A stretch of DNA of 22,993 nt from Monosiga brevicollis MX1 (GCF_000002865.3 NW_001865046.1:860131-883123), one strand, 5' to 3'; numbered from the stretch's first letter, positions 7,357 through 16,105 are shown. The notes: generated by a model not told the origin, from the letters alone. Program-made: numbers and translations.

Positions 7357-9459
7357 ATGGCTGCCATCATCGAATTTCCTCACGAAAATGATCCGCTATT
7401 CCGCCCCAAGGCAACGGACAGCGAAAAAATCGAGAAGAAGCGCTCTGCATCGGCCACGGCGCTCGATCTCTTCGCTCAAAAAGTGCGCGCTGCGAAAAAG
7501 AGACTGGACAAAATGCCGCTCATGAACGACGGCACCCCTGTTGAAGAGGAAAAATATAACGTGCAAAAATCCCAGCTGGAAAAACACCGCGAAGCATACG
7601 AAAGAGAGCTTTATAAGCGCAGAAAGTTCTTGGCCCAGGTTGAGCCCAAAATTGCTCCGCTTCAAAATGGTGATATACCTCAAATTCAGCCGCCACGCAT
7701 GTTGGAGCCAAGCTCTGCGCTGCGTAAGTGGCGATCCAAAGATGGAAAAAAAGCCGACAGGATGGTCAATGAGCTGTTCATCGCTGCGCAACGCGAAGCC
7801 GAAGGTAAAGGTCTCACACCTGAGGGCGTGCGCGAGTATGCGGTGAACGAAGTAATCTCACGCATGAACCAGTCGTTCGTTCATATCACGGAGGAGAACC
7901 CGTGCATCTGGTACGTTACGACAACGGTCGACCGCATCACAAACATTACAACGACAAAAACGATGACAATGGCCCTTCAAAACGAGAAAGGTTTGCTTGG
8001 TCTCGTGGGGCGGGTGCGTACTCTCACCAAATATGCAAAAAGCGACATGTCGACAAGCGAAGTAGAATCGTTCCTACACAAAAGTTGGTTCTCTATTTGG
8101 ATCGACAGTCTCGACCGACACCAATACCCATGTCTGACTTTTACTCCACCTACTGGTGTGTACGTAGGCGAAGATGGTTTTATCCACCATGAGACACCAG
8201 ACACAACGGATATGTTTAACCTTTATACTGGAGTTGCCATTGCACCAGAAGAGACTGGCCCAGCGAATAAGGACTGGGCATCGCATCCTATTGTAAAGGA
8301 TTTCTTGAACGCATACCATGACGCATATTCACCAACCTCCCCTGAGGTACGCGAATGGTATCTCAACTATATCGCACATAATGTACAAAAGCCAGGTGTG
8401 CTTCCCAAGTGCGGCGCACACGTAGAAGGAGATCAGGGAACCATGAAAGGCTTTATGGTCGATATTCCATCTAGCATTCTCGGCGCAAATTACAAGCACC
8501 ACGCACGGAACCTCGAAAGTCTCACTGGACGCTTCGCGAATACTTACGGTAAACTCATAGTATTTGCTGACGAAATCGCATTTAGCGGTGACTATAAAAC
8601 ACAAGATGTCTTGAAAAAGATGATCACAGAAAGCGCAATCACAGTCGAGCAAAAGTATATGAACCCGTTTCTTTGCGAGAACATGGCCCATTTCTACAGT
8701 GCCTCAAATAATAAAAATGCGCTGGACATCGAGGCAAGCAATCGTCGTTTCGTCCTCCTGTCCACGCGATATAATCATGGACGCAAGATGGACCTAAAGC
8801 GCTTCTACACACCAGAAGCGCGCCTCGCACTCGCGGGATATTTCTATCGACGCGATATCAGCGACTATGAACCCAGCGACTTACCAGAAGGTGGTACAAT
8901 CGAGGCTGGCGCGAAGGTTCGCTCCCTGCGTGGTTTTCAAAGGTGGATTACCGACTACCTACAAGGCCCAACTGCGCCATTTGGCACGTACGTGCCAAAG
9001 CAAACGATTTACGAAGCGTATAAATCGGCAACACCACGTGCAAATATCACAAGCGTGTTCTGGAAGGATATGCATCAATTATTTGGCGACAAGTTATTGG
9101 AGAGGCGAGCTGGTAGCGGTGGGAGCGAAGGGAAGTATGTGCGCCTACCCTCTCTCAAAGAAGCTCGCAATTGTGTTTGCGAAATGCTCCACATACATCC
9201 TAGCAATTTGGTGGAAGCCGCCGATAAACACAAACCGGTTGCAAGCCTTCTGGATCTTAGGGAAGAAGAGGAGCATTACGCGGCGCAGGCCGCTCAACAA
9301 GAAGAAGAGGAGCATTACGCGGCGCAGGCCGCTCAACAAGAAGAAGAGGAGCATTACGCGGCGCAGGCCGCTCAACAACAAGAAGAGGAGCATTGCGCGG
9401 CGCAGGCCGCTCAACAACAAGAAAGGATGCAGAGGTTGCATTGGCTGAATCTCAGTTGA
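7357..9459 (+). CDS. Superfamily 3 helicase (D5/DUF5906-like replication helicase)
   Basis: Start at ATG 7357 in good context (ACCATGG); 700 aa. The C-terminal half is an SF3 AAA+ helicase of the kind used to unwind viral replication forks. Walker A is GDQGTMKG (about 358-366), Walker B LIVFADE (400-406), and the motif C/sensor Asn region SASNNKNALDIEASNRRF begins near 449. The VEGDQGT-KGF and SNRRF pattern matches DUF5906/D5-like helicases of Polintons, virophages and phages. The N-terminal 200 residues are Lys/Glu-rich with no recognised primase motif. Walker A has Met where the last Gly before Lys is usual. The C-terminus carries four 13-residue repeats ending in an abrupt short tail. A different frame continues with plausible protein to 9602, so the end may be frameshifted. 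It precedes the polymerase on the same strand. Confidence 0.88.
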   Translation: MAAIIEFPHENDPLFRPKATDSEKIEKKRSASATALDLFAQKVRAAKKRLDKMPLMNDGTPVEEEKYNVQKSQLEKHREAYERELYKRRKFLAQVEPKIAPLQNGDIPQIQPPRMLEPSSALRKWRSKDGKKADRMVNELFIAAQREAEGKGLTPEGVREYAVNEVISRMNQSFVHITEENPCIWYVTTTVDRITNITTTKTMTMALQNEKGLLGLVGRVRTLTKYAKSDMSTSEVESFLHKSWFSIWIDSLDRHQYPCLTFTPPTGVYVGEDGFIHHETPDTTDMFNLYTGVAIAPEETGPANKDWASHPIVKDFLNAYHDAYSPTSPEVREWYLNYIAHNVQKPGVLPKCGAHVEGDQGTMKGFMVDIPSSILGANYKHHARNLESLTGRFANTYGKLIVFADEIAFSGDYKTQDVLKKMITESAITVEQKYMNPFLCENMAHFYSASNNKNALDIEASNRRFVLLSTRYNHGRKMDLKRFYTPEARLALAGYFYRRDISDYEPSDLPEGGTIEAGAKVRSLRGFQRWITDYLQGPTAPFGTYVPKQTIYEAYKSATPRANITSVFWKDMHQLFGDKLLERRAGSGGSEGKYVRLPSLKEARNCVCEMLHIHPSNLVEAADKHKPVASLLDLREEEEHYAAQAAQQEEEEHYAAQAAQQEEEEHYAAQAAQQQEEEHCAAQAAQQQERMQRLHWLNLS
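9262..9417. repeat. Four 39-bp tandem repeats inside the helicase C-terminus
   Basis: Units 9262-9300, 9301-9339, 9340-9378 and 9379-9417; the first three are identical and the fourth has two substitutions. Each encodes 13 residues of the pattern (E/Q)EEEHYAAQAAQQ, a charged, probably helical segment. The array ends in CAACAACAAG, and the frame becomes doubtful just after it. Confidence 0.95.
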
Positions 9460-9602
9460 CTGACATCTTGGCGAACATGAACGCGGCGAAGAGCGCGCAT
9501 GACAACGACATGTACGACAGTGACAACGAGAATGATCCCGACATCGATCCGACCCTCATCGACTGCATGAACGACGCATTTGCACATATTGTTACGAAGT
9601 AA
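9418..9602 (+). pseudogene. Probable out-of-frame C-terminal extension of the helicase
   Basis: In the -1 frame relative to the helicase, the sequence after the repeats encodes about 60 residues. They include KDAEVALAESQLTDILANM and an acidic stretch rich in Asp/Asn, ending at TAA (9600-9602). This frame has no ATG before 9477 and is open backwards only through the repeat array. It therefore looks like the original C-terminus separated by a one-base indel, or one reached by frameshifting, rather than a separate gene. The in-frame tail of the main ORF (RLHWLNLS) looks random by comparison. Confidence 0.5.
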
Positions 9603-9603
9603 C
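9591..9603. repeat. GTTAC-GAA-GTAAC mini-hairpin
   Basis: A 5-bp stem with a GAA loop that overlaps the stop codon of the out-of-frame helicase extension. It is one member of a family of similar mini-hairpins in this element (see 14414-14574, 16106-16154, 18263-18275, 18654-18666). Confidence 0.6.
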
Positions 9604-9689
9604 GACGAGCACGAGCACGAGCATCACCCCGCGCGGGCAACAAAATTTTTGGAAAGTGATGGGCAAGTGTATGGGTAGTGCATAGGTCA

Positions 9690-9720
9690 TTTAAAAAAAT
9701 GCAAAAATACTTTATAACTC
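9690..9720 (+). promoter_or_regulatory. TATA-like promoter candidate for the polymerase gene
   Basis: A poly-A run and TTTATAAC (9711-9718) lie about 45 bases upstream of the polymerase ATG at 9762, in the 160-bp gap after the helicase region. Position and composition fit a core promoter; there is no direct proof. Confidence 0.4.
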
Positions 9721-9761
9721 TCACATAGAACTCATCGTTTCCGCAACTGTAACAAGCGACC

Positions 9762-11864
9762 ATGCGGGTTAAAATGGTCCACGCGCGCGTCCGAGACTGG
9801 ATGATCGTGCGAGCGCGCCGAGAGACACCGGGCGAGGTGCTCAGCACGCACAATTTGGCCATTGCCGCTCAGCGCTTGCTGGACAGCCTAAATAGACGTA
9901 CGGGAAGGGTTTATGAGCTCCAGGTTAATCTCAGATTAAACGGATTAGGTTGGCGAACACCTACCTCGGGTTTTATTCGTGACCCGGCAAAGCTCGAGAC
10001 ACTCAAGTTGGAGGAGGGCGGAACTGATTACGAACAGCTCGAATACGAAGATGACAATGAGGAGCATCTGGTGTTCGAACAGGCCGATCTCTTGCTCCGG
10101 GTCGTCCACCCACGCGAAGGCGGGTGCGTTGGAGAAAATAATCGCCTGAACGACTGCTTGAGCTGGGCACTGACCAAGGCATTCGCCGGGCACGTCCCGC
10201 AAATCCACAACCTAACGTTGGAGATGAAACGTGAGTTGGGCGGAGACACGCTCGCGCACAACTCGGTGTTAAAAACATGGTGTGGCTTGCCATACAACGC
10301 TCGCGTACCGGCATCGATGATTCCGCGCGTGGAGGAGGCCTTCGCACCGTCAACGGCCATATGCCTTGTAGGAAACGAGGGTGAAACGTACCACTCACCG
10401 CGTTTGCCAACCGCAACGCGCGTGATATATTTACGCCTGAAACGCAACAAAAATGGTGAGGGCCATTATGTGGTGGCCACTCAACCAGGACGAACGACAA
10501 CACCTCTTCGGGTGGATCCGGGTGGCAAACCAAAGCAACGCGCGGCGTACTTGCGGCGCGAGGCAGGCGGCGTTGTGACGTGGGACTTGTACACATACGA
10601 AAGCCTGCGCAACGGTGACGAGCCCCACGCGACGGCGAGCACTGAACAGCTTCACGAGTGGTTGCAACGCCCAACCGTTTGTCCCTACAACATCACGCCA
10701 ATGACTGCGACAACCGTGGACGAACTGCGGGCAAACATGGACACGATACGAGAATATGAAGAATCCTGCCCCACCTCGCTCGGCTACGACCTTCGCAAGT
10801 ACCCGTCATTAAAAACGTACCTTCGCGACGTATTTCGCGGAATGAGCCGCACGGTAACGGCCTCGCCCGAGCTCGAACCAGTGGAGGTCGACTGGCTCCT
10901 CGGCTTTACATCTGTCGAGTCTGGCGCCGTCTATCGCCTACGCAGTCCATTCCGCGGCGGCGTGATGTTTTGGGAGGCGTACGAAGGTGTAGGATTTGAC
11001 TACGACATCGTATCGATGTACCCATCACTTTACAAAACCAAGTGTCGCTTACCAAATTGCAAGCCAACGCCAGAGGTGCTGCCGGCCGATCACTTTGTGC
11101 GCTGCCGCACGGCCACCATGGGCTTTTACCGCTGCACAATCCGCGTGACAGGGCCGGGTGAGAGATTGTGGCGCTCCAGCAGCAGCGCTCGCGAAAGCAT
11201 TTACACGCACACTGACATTATGACGGCGAAAATGTTGGGCGAACTCGTTGACCCGACCACTGGCGACAAGGGCTCGTGCACTATCACGCTGCACAATGGC
11301 GGTCAAACAAACGCCCTCATCTACCGCGGCGCGTTCGTGACATTTGAGCAGGCCTTCGGAGGTTACATGAACGCATTCTGGCCGTTAAAGTTGCTTGGCA
11401 ATCCGCTCGGTAAGATTGCACTCAACCGACTGTGGGGCATGCAAGGCCAAACGCGCAAAAAGAAGAAGGTGTTGGACGGCGATGACCGCATCAGTCAAGA
11501 CGAACTTGGCGGCGACGTCATCGCGTTTCACTGCGAGGGTGAAAAAGAGCTGTACACGGTTCGCGGTCGCGGTGTCGACGCGTTCATGGGCGACTACCCG
11601 CGGTGGCCGGCGTTCATCACTGCTCTGGCTCGCCAGCGACTCATGAAGCTCCTGACGGACAACGGCAAAGACGCATCGTACCTGGCCACGATCAAGCGCA
11701 TCAACACGGATGGGTGGGTAAGCTCGGTTGAGCTGCCAGAGCGACTGCAGTCACAAATTGGCATCAACCCCGGCCAGATCAAGCACGTCCGCCACTACGA
11801 CCACGACGGCGGCGAGCTCACGTGCACGACGATCAATAAACTGCGCAAGCCGAGCTGGAACTAA
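9762..11864 (+). CDS. Protein-primed family B DNA polymerase with OTU-like N-terminal domain
   Basis: A 700-aa protein. The polymerase half shows the (Y/F)xGG-type motif FRGG (397-400), motif A FDYDIVSMYPSLY with Asp415, motif B KIALNRLWG (551-559), and PAFITALARQRL (616-627), typical of pPolB. Motif C is RINTDGW (646-652), with Asn replacing the first Asp of the usual DTD. I cannot find the ExoI-III motifs, and little space (about 310-395) is left for a 3'-5' exonuclease. The N-terminal domain contains NDCLSWAL (Cys132) and GHYVVA (His235), an arrangement like OTU/papain-fold cysteine proteases; this is moderately supported. The protein would replicate the linear element genome by protein priming. 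It follows the helicase on the same strand and converges on the lipase gene across a repeat region. Confidence 0.85.
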   Translation: MRVKMVHARVRDWMIVRARRETPGEVLSTHNLAIAAQRLLDSLNRRTGRVYELQVNLRLNGLGWRTPTSGFIRDPAKLETLKLEEGGTDYEQLEYEDDNEEHLVFEQADLLLRVVHPREGGCVGENNRLNDCLSWALTKAFAGHVPQIHNLTLEMKRELGGDTLAHNSVLKTWCGLPYNARVPASMIPRVEEAFAPSTAICLVGNEGETYHSPRLPTATRVIYLRLKRNKNGEGHYVVATQPGRTTTPLRVDPGGKPKQRAAYLRREAGGVVTWDLYTYESLRNGDEPHATASTEQLHEWLQRPTVCPYNITPMTATTVDELRANMDTIREYEESCPTSLGYDLRKYPSLKTYLRDVFRGMSRTVTASPELEPVEVDWLLGFTSVESGAVYRLRSPFRGGVMFWEAYEGVGFDYDIVSMYPSLYKTKCRLPNCKPTPEVLPADHFVRCRTATMGFYRCTIRVTGPGERLWRSSSSARESIYTHTDIMTAKMLGELVDPTTGDKGSCTITLHNGGQTNALIYRGAFVTFEQAFGGYMNAFWPLKLLGNPLGKIALNRLWGMQGQTRKKKKVLDGDDRISQDELGGDVIAFHCEGEKELYTVRGRGVDAFMGDYPRWPAFITALARQRLMKLLTDNGKDASYLATIKRINTDGWVSSVELPERLQSQIGINPGQIKHVRHYDHDGGELTCTTINKLRKPSWN

Positions 11865-11923
11865 AGCTGAATCTATTTTTGGCGACTTGCTTGCAAGCGA
11901 ATTGTTGCATCCGAAAACACCGT

Positions 11924-12260
11924 CACTGCGTTCGCACGCTTGTGCCCTCGTTTCAGTTCTCATATTCTGGGCACAAGGTAAAAACGCAAAACCGCTTGTG
12001 CCCTAGGGCACAGATTACAGAATCAAGTAGGCGAACGCAGTGATTGCGCCCTGATACACGATTCTCACTGCGTTCGCATGCTTGTGCCCTGAATTTGGTT
12101 CCAGAACGAGGGCACAAGGTAAAACCGCTTGTGCCCTGGGGCACAGATTACAGAATCAAGCAGGCGAATACAGTGACCTGCTTCACGATTCTCACTGCGT
12201 TCGCACGCTAGTGCCTTCGAAGACACAAGGCGCAAATTACAGAATCAAGTAGGCGAGTCG
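11924..12260. repeat. Tandem hairpin-forming repeats at the convergent gene boundary
   Basis: Three related units of about 75-120 bp (11924-12042, 12066-12176, 12193-about 12260) begin with CACTGCGTTCGC; the first two end in its inverse or a close variant (GCGAACGCAGTG at 12031-12042). Inside are further inverted pairs: CTTGTGCCC with GGGCACAAG, and the palindromes GTGCCCTAGGGCAC (11998-12011) and GTGCCCTGGGGCAC (12132-12145). Each unit also contains GATTACAGAATCAAG. The region sits between the plus-strand polymerase and the minus-strand lipase. It could end transcription from both sides or serve as a replication element. Confidence 0.85.
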
Positions 12261-12273
12261 TGTAACATAAAAT

Positions 12274-12468
12274 GTCAGACTCACTTTGAACCTCATCTGA
12301 CATCTCGTTGTCAGACTCACTTTGAACCTCATCTGACATCTCGTTGTCAGACTCACTTTGAACCTCATCTGACATCTCGTTGTCAGACTCACTTTGAACC
12401 TCATCTGACATCTCGTTGTCCAGTTCGCTAATAGTTGTCAGACTCACTTTGAACCTCATCTGACATCT
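12274..12468. repeat. 36-bp tandem repeats encoding an acidic 12-residue unit
   Basis: Four contiguous identical 36-bp units (12274-12309, 12310-12345, 12346-12381, 12382-12417) are followed by a 19-bp spacer and a fifth, slightly short copy (12437-12468). On the minus strand each encodes the acidic unit NEMSDEVQSESD. The fifth copy is in the same frame as the lipase downstream of its stop, which suggests a former acidic tail of that protein. Confidence 0.92.
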
Positions 12469-12499
12469 CAGACTCACACCAAAAAGATGACAATGTCCT

Positions 12500-13782
12500 T
12501 CAGTACCTGGGGAGCAACTTCACTCGCTGAGACAAGTTTGTCAGCATTATACCACGCACCTCGTTGAGGTACTTATTTATCACATCAGCGCTCGGCTTTG
12601 TTGGTGGGGCTGGGAGGTCAATCGCGTTCTCTACAAGCACGCGCCGTTGGTTGGGCCGTGTAGCCTCGCGCTGAATGTCCGTGAGCACCGCGCGTAACTC
12701 CTCGGGTGAAGCGCTCGTGCGCACCTCCTCAAAACCCTTGAAACGCGTCGGATCGATAAACTCAAAGTCTTTCTCGTCGTCGGCATCAAACTCTTCGTCA
12801 GTTATTCCACTACCTGTGAGACGCTTCGCGTCTGCGTCTTCTGCGTCTGCGCCACTTTCGGGCTCGCTCAGAAACTGCTTCATATCGTGTGCGCCGAGTG
12901 CATCGTCGTGTGAGCCAGGTTTGCTATGCAGAGACACGACCTCGTGGCCATTTTTGTAGAGTGGAGCGAGACCACTCACGACGTCACCCTTTATGCTGTA
13001 GATGGTTCCGGGCGAGCTCTTATGCACCGGGAGCGGGCTCACCCCCACGCCCGGATTAAATACCACGGGAATGCAGTTCTCATACAGTGCTGCAGCGTGT
13101 ATCGCGAGCGTACCGCCGAGACTGTGGCCAGTAAACAGGCCCGCGCCACCATTCGACCACTGAAGCTTCTTGTTCAACTTTTTAAGATGAGACACGGTGC
13201 GTCGCCACCGTGCTGTTTTTTCCAGCTGACCTACCGCAAGACGCGCGTCAGTGACCGCATCCTCACCGTTCTGACTGCCGCGGAAAGCTACGATAGGTAT
13301 TTTTGCTTCAGCCCCAGGCGGTTGAACCAGCCACACGGCGATTTCAGCGTTGCTGAGTTTGGGTTGATATCCTTCTAGTGCCCGCTGGCGATACGCGTCG
13401 TCTTTATACACCGCGCTTGAGGCGAGCGCGAGGTTATTGTGCTCCGCGCGCACGGCTTTTTCAGTAGGTGCAAGATGAGATAGTGCCTTAGCCGTGGTGT
13501 GTACGTATTTTGCGCCCGGTAAGTGACTCATGATTGCGCGGCGCGACATGCTCCTCAGTGCGCGCATAGCCGTCGTGAAGCCGGGAATTTTGCCACCACT
13601 CATTTCTTGCGCTCGTCCAATGTTTTCCTGATGGTAGTGTGAGAGAGCAAGCAAATGGGCGTTTTCATAACTAAACGGCACGGCATCTGGACGCTCCAGG
13701 TAGTCTTCGCCATCGAGGACCAGGTACCTGCGCCATTTGGCGCGGGCACCACGCTGATGCGCGAAAGGTCATAGAACGACAT
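12500..13782 (-). CDS. Class 3 lipase-like alpha/beta hydrolase, N-terminus frame-disrupted
   Basis: The main frame (12500-13768) encodes a lipase_3-type hydrolase. Numbered from a GTG at 13681, it has FRGSQ (oxyanion-hole region, 134-138), the nucleophile elbow GHSLGG with Ser187, an acid candidate Asp233 (IKGDVV) and His265 (GAHD). That is a complete Ser-Asp-His set for ester hydrolysis. Polinton-like viruses and virophages sometimes carry lipases, perhaps for membrane passage (inference). The main frame has no ATG before 13600. The natural ATG at 13782 (MSFYDLSRISVV) lies in another frame, and the codons between 13768 and 13681 in the main frame look coding (RYLVLDGEDYLERPDAVPF). A small indel near 13735-13760 is therefore likely. 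After the stop the same frame runs on into one acidic repeat. It is the first gene left of the protease. Confidence 0.75.
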
Positions 13783-13836
13783 GGCGGTGTATATTGGTTC
13801 ATATCGAATCCCGCAAAAATTTTTGTCAGTATACCA

Positions 13837-14409
13837 CTATTTTTGGTTGTCTTCCACCCGAGGTGGCAATCGCACCAAGCGCGCGATTTGCTTGTCACGG
13901 CCTTCGTAGGTACTTACCTTTGTGACATCGTGCCAGGCACGCATCCCGTCATAGCTGGTTGGGAGGCCCCACAGGACATAGTAGGCGCTATAGTTGCCGC
14001 ACACGTCACTGCCACTGGCTTGGAGCCGAGTTTTGTTCCAAACGAGAGGTGAGGCGCTCAACGAGTGAAGCCATGCTCGAAAATGTGTGTGAAACGGGTG
14101 CCCCTCTTGTTGCGCGAGGATGGTGTCGTCGGCATCGGGTCCCATTCCGTATGAATCAAAGTACTCGGGCCTCCCCTGTGGTGATAGGCCCATGCCACAC
14201 CAATGTGTACCGCGCTCATCGCCATCGCTGTAATTGACGATTATGCGAACACCACGCCGCCCATTGAGGCGCATCTCTCGCTTGAGCTCGTTCACATCAG
14301 GGAGCTCATCCGCGGCAAACACACCGCCGTAAAACACCTTGTTCCGTTTCAGTATGTTATCCTGCGCCTTATCGGCGAGCCATGCCGTGAGTTGACCACC
14401 AGACGACAT
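13837..14409 (-). CDS. Adenain-like (Ulp1-fold) cysteine protease, virion maturation
   Basis: A 190-aa protein, close to the roughly 200 aa usual for adenovirus-type maturation proteases. The catalytic set is visible in the expected order: His69 in RGTHWCGMGL, Asp85 in EYFDSYG, Gln130 in TRLQASG (oxyanion) and Cys137 in SDVCGNYSAYY. Such enzymes cut capsid and core proteins at (M/I/L)xGx-G or (M/I/L)xGG-x. Two small proteins encoded nearby contain such sites (at about 18.5 and 22.6 kb). The ATG at 14409 is preceded by a region dense in mini-hairpins. It lies between the lipase and the second capsid gene, all on the minus strand. The fold and role are well supported; substrate assignment is inference. 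Confidence 0.92.
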   Translation of the reverse strand: MSSGGQLTAWLADKAQDNILKRNKVFYGGVFAADELPDVNELKREMRLNGRRGVRIIVNYSDGDERGTHWCGMGLSPQGRPEYFDSYGMGPDADDTILAQQEGHPFHTHFRAWLHSLSASPLVWNKTRLQASGSDVCGNYSAYYVLWGLPTSYDGMRAWHDVTKVSTYEGRDKQIARLVRLPPRVEDNQK

Positions 14410-14413
14410 TGAT

Positions 14414-14574
14414 ATTAGCAGTTACTCCGTAACGCTAATTGTCAGTTACTTCGTATATTAGCGAAGCTAATAGTTATAACAGACGATATGGAATTGCCAA
14501 AAAGAATGGTCAATTTTGTTACGCGTTGCGGAGCAACTTGTTACGCGTTGCGGAGCAACTTGTTACGAAGTAAC
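14414..14574. repeat. Cluster of mini-hairpins with GNA-type loops
   Basis: The intergenic gap between the protease start and the capsid stop contains ATTAGC-A-GTTAC-TCC-GTAAC-GCTAAT (14414-14439) and TTAGCGAAGCTAA (14458-14470). It also holds GTTGC-GGA-GCAAC twice (14525-14537, 14547-14559) and GTTAC-GAA-GTAAC (14562-14574). All have short stems closed by C-G around a three-base GGA/GAA loop or its complement. The core GCGAAGC is known as an exceptionally stable DNA mini-hairpin. Confidence 0.85.
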
Positions 14575-14576
14575 AA

Positions 14577-16101
14577 CTACCATGACTTGCTTGCGGTACC
14601 CTTTGTGGGGTCGATGTCGACGTATGAGTTGTAAATTAGCATCGTGAACAGGCGAAGCTGACCCGCGCCCTGGCCGCCGGCGAGTGTGCTGCGATCCACC
14701 GCCATATCAATCGAGAGCTGGGCACTGTCGGTATTGGGGGTGACCGCGCGCATGTCCTGGATGAAGAAGACGTGGCTCTGGAATTGATCATAACTCAACA
14801 TCGGGCCCTCGCCGTACGATAAATCGTTGGCCGCCTCCTTGTAGCGGTCGTAGAGGAGCGGCATGCCCTCCTGCGAAGCATCTGTCGACTCAAAACGCTC
14901 CATGGGGAAACTGTCCATGCCCCAGCGCGCCTGTAGGCGCACAATCGTGCCGTAAGGTGCATCCTCAGCCACATCGGGCGTATCACCATGCGCGCCAAAC
15001 GGGCAGGCGGCGGCGGCATAACGGCCACTAGCATATTGTGAGAGTCGGCGACCACTGTCCTGCGAAAGAGCCTCTTCTGAAAGGACTGCAAACACAATGT
15101 AGTCTGGGCGTGTGCCACTGAAAATGTTGCCGTCAGAGTGTTCGAAACGGCCGGGATTTGTAGAGGCAGGCATTATCTTACTCGCGATTACGGTGCGCAT
15201 CACTGGCATTCGGATCGGCCGTTCCAATCGATCAACAAACGGTGCCAACGGCTTAACACGGCGCATCCACATGCGGGCCGAAACGAAATTTACTTGAGGG
15301 ACGCCGGCGACATCGGCTGTCTGCGTACACAATGCCAGGTTAATTTGCTTGCGCCAGTTGAAGGTGAGCTGCGAGCTCGAAGGCACTAGGCTGCTGGAGG
15401 AGAATGCGAGCACATCAGGGCGAACCTTGTAAACGACTGTGCGACCTGTGGCGGCATCACAATTTGCGGCGGTCGCGGCACGTAGCTCGTGCGACGGCGA
15501 TGAATACGGGCGCGCGTCATTCGGACCGCCGACACCAAAGCGCCGTGAGTGTTGACCATCTGCCGCAACGTTACCGACTGCGGCGCGGCCGCTGCTTGGT
15601 ACAAAGAGGCCCTCTTCGGTACCAGGTGCCGACAAACTCACGAATGAGGAAACGAGGGAGGTGATAGCTGTGCCGCCTGGGATCTCAACGTTGACGTCAG
15701 ACGGGGTGCCACCGCGAAGGCGGTACACGCTCATTTGACCTCCGTCCGCGTGGCCGCGAGGATTCTTCAAAGCCTTGCGATAGAAACTCGGGAGCGACAT
15801 GACGTTCCGTTCGCCATCCGTGATGTCCTGTCCGTTGAGGCGTACTTCAACTGTTGAGAAGAGATCGTCGCCAGCATTCTCTGAGACGAGGGCGCCAAGG
15901 AAATTAGCCACTGGGTCGATGATACTGCCATCGCTCCAGCGATATTCGACCTCAACCTCTAGCCATGACTGAGACAAATCGTACGCGGCGCCACCTTCTT
16001 GTGGTGGTTGGAATGACAGTACACTGTTTTGTACCTGGCCAGTACGCTCTTCAACGCGTAAATGCTATCTCGCTGGGCGCGAATGTCAGTGACTCTGCCA
16101 T
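14577..16101 (-). CDS. Second double-jelly-roll-like major capsid protein paralogue, N-terminal frame break
   Basis: The main frame is open from 16064 to 14577 (about 495 codons) and has no ATG before 15800. The likely ATG at 16101 (MAESLTFAPSEIAF) is one base out of register and stops at a TGA at 16053-16051. A +1 shift at CGT-TGA would join the frames. Early residues (RVEERTGQVQNSVLSFQPP, DLSQSWLEVEVEY, LFSTVEVRLNGQ) follow the first jelly roll of PLV/Polinton capsid proteins. ERPIRMPVMRT and SGTRPDYI match the second jelly roll of the 670-aa capsid protein next door, and LYDRYKEA with LSYDQFQSHVFF matches its C-terminal part. The protein would be a hexon-like capsomer subunit. Whether it co-assembles with the larger paralogue or has another position is unknown. 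It lies between the protease and the main MCP. Confidence 0.7.
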
Positions 16102-16105
16102 ATTT

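Noticed and set aside
8867-9448. 193-codon plus-strand ORF inside the helicase
   Set aside because: It is an out-of-frame shadow of the helicase; its KKKRSITRRRPL repeats are the 39-bp repeat read in another frame.
12274-12468. CRISPR-like array
   Set aside because: The 36-bp units are directly contiguous with no spacers, translate in frame to an acidic peptide, and sit in a eukaryotic element.
12208-12477. Separate small acidic protein gene on the minus strand
   Set aside because: It has no ATG upstream of the repeats and lies in the shadow of the lipase tail; better read as a broken tail of the lipase.
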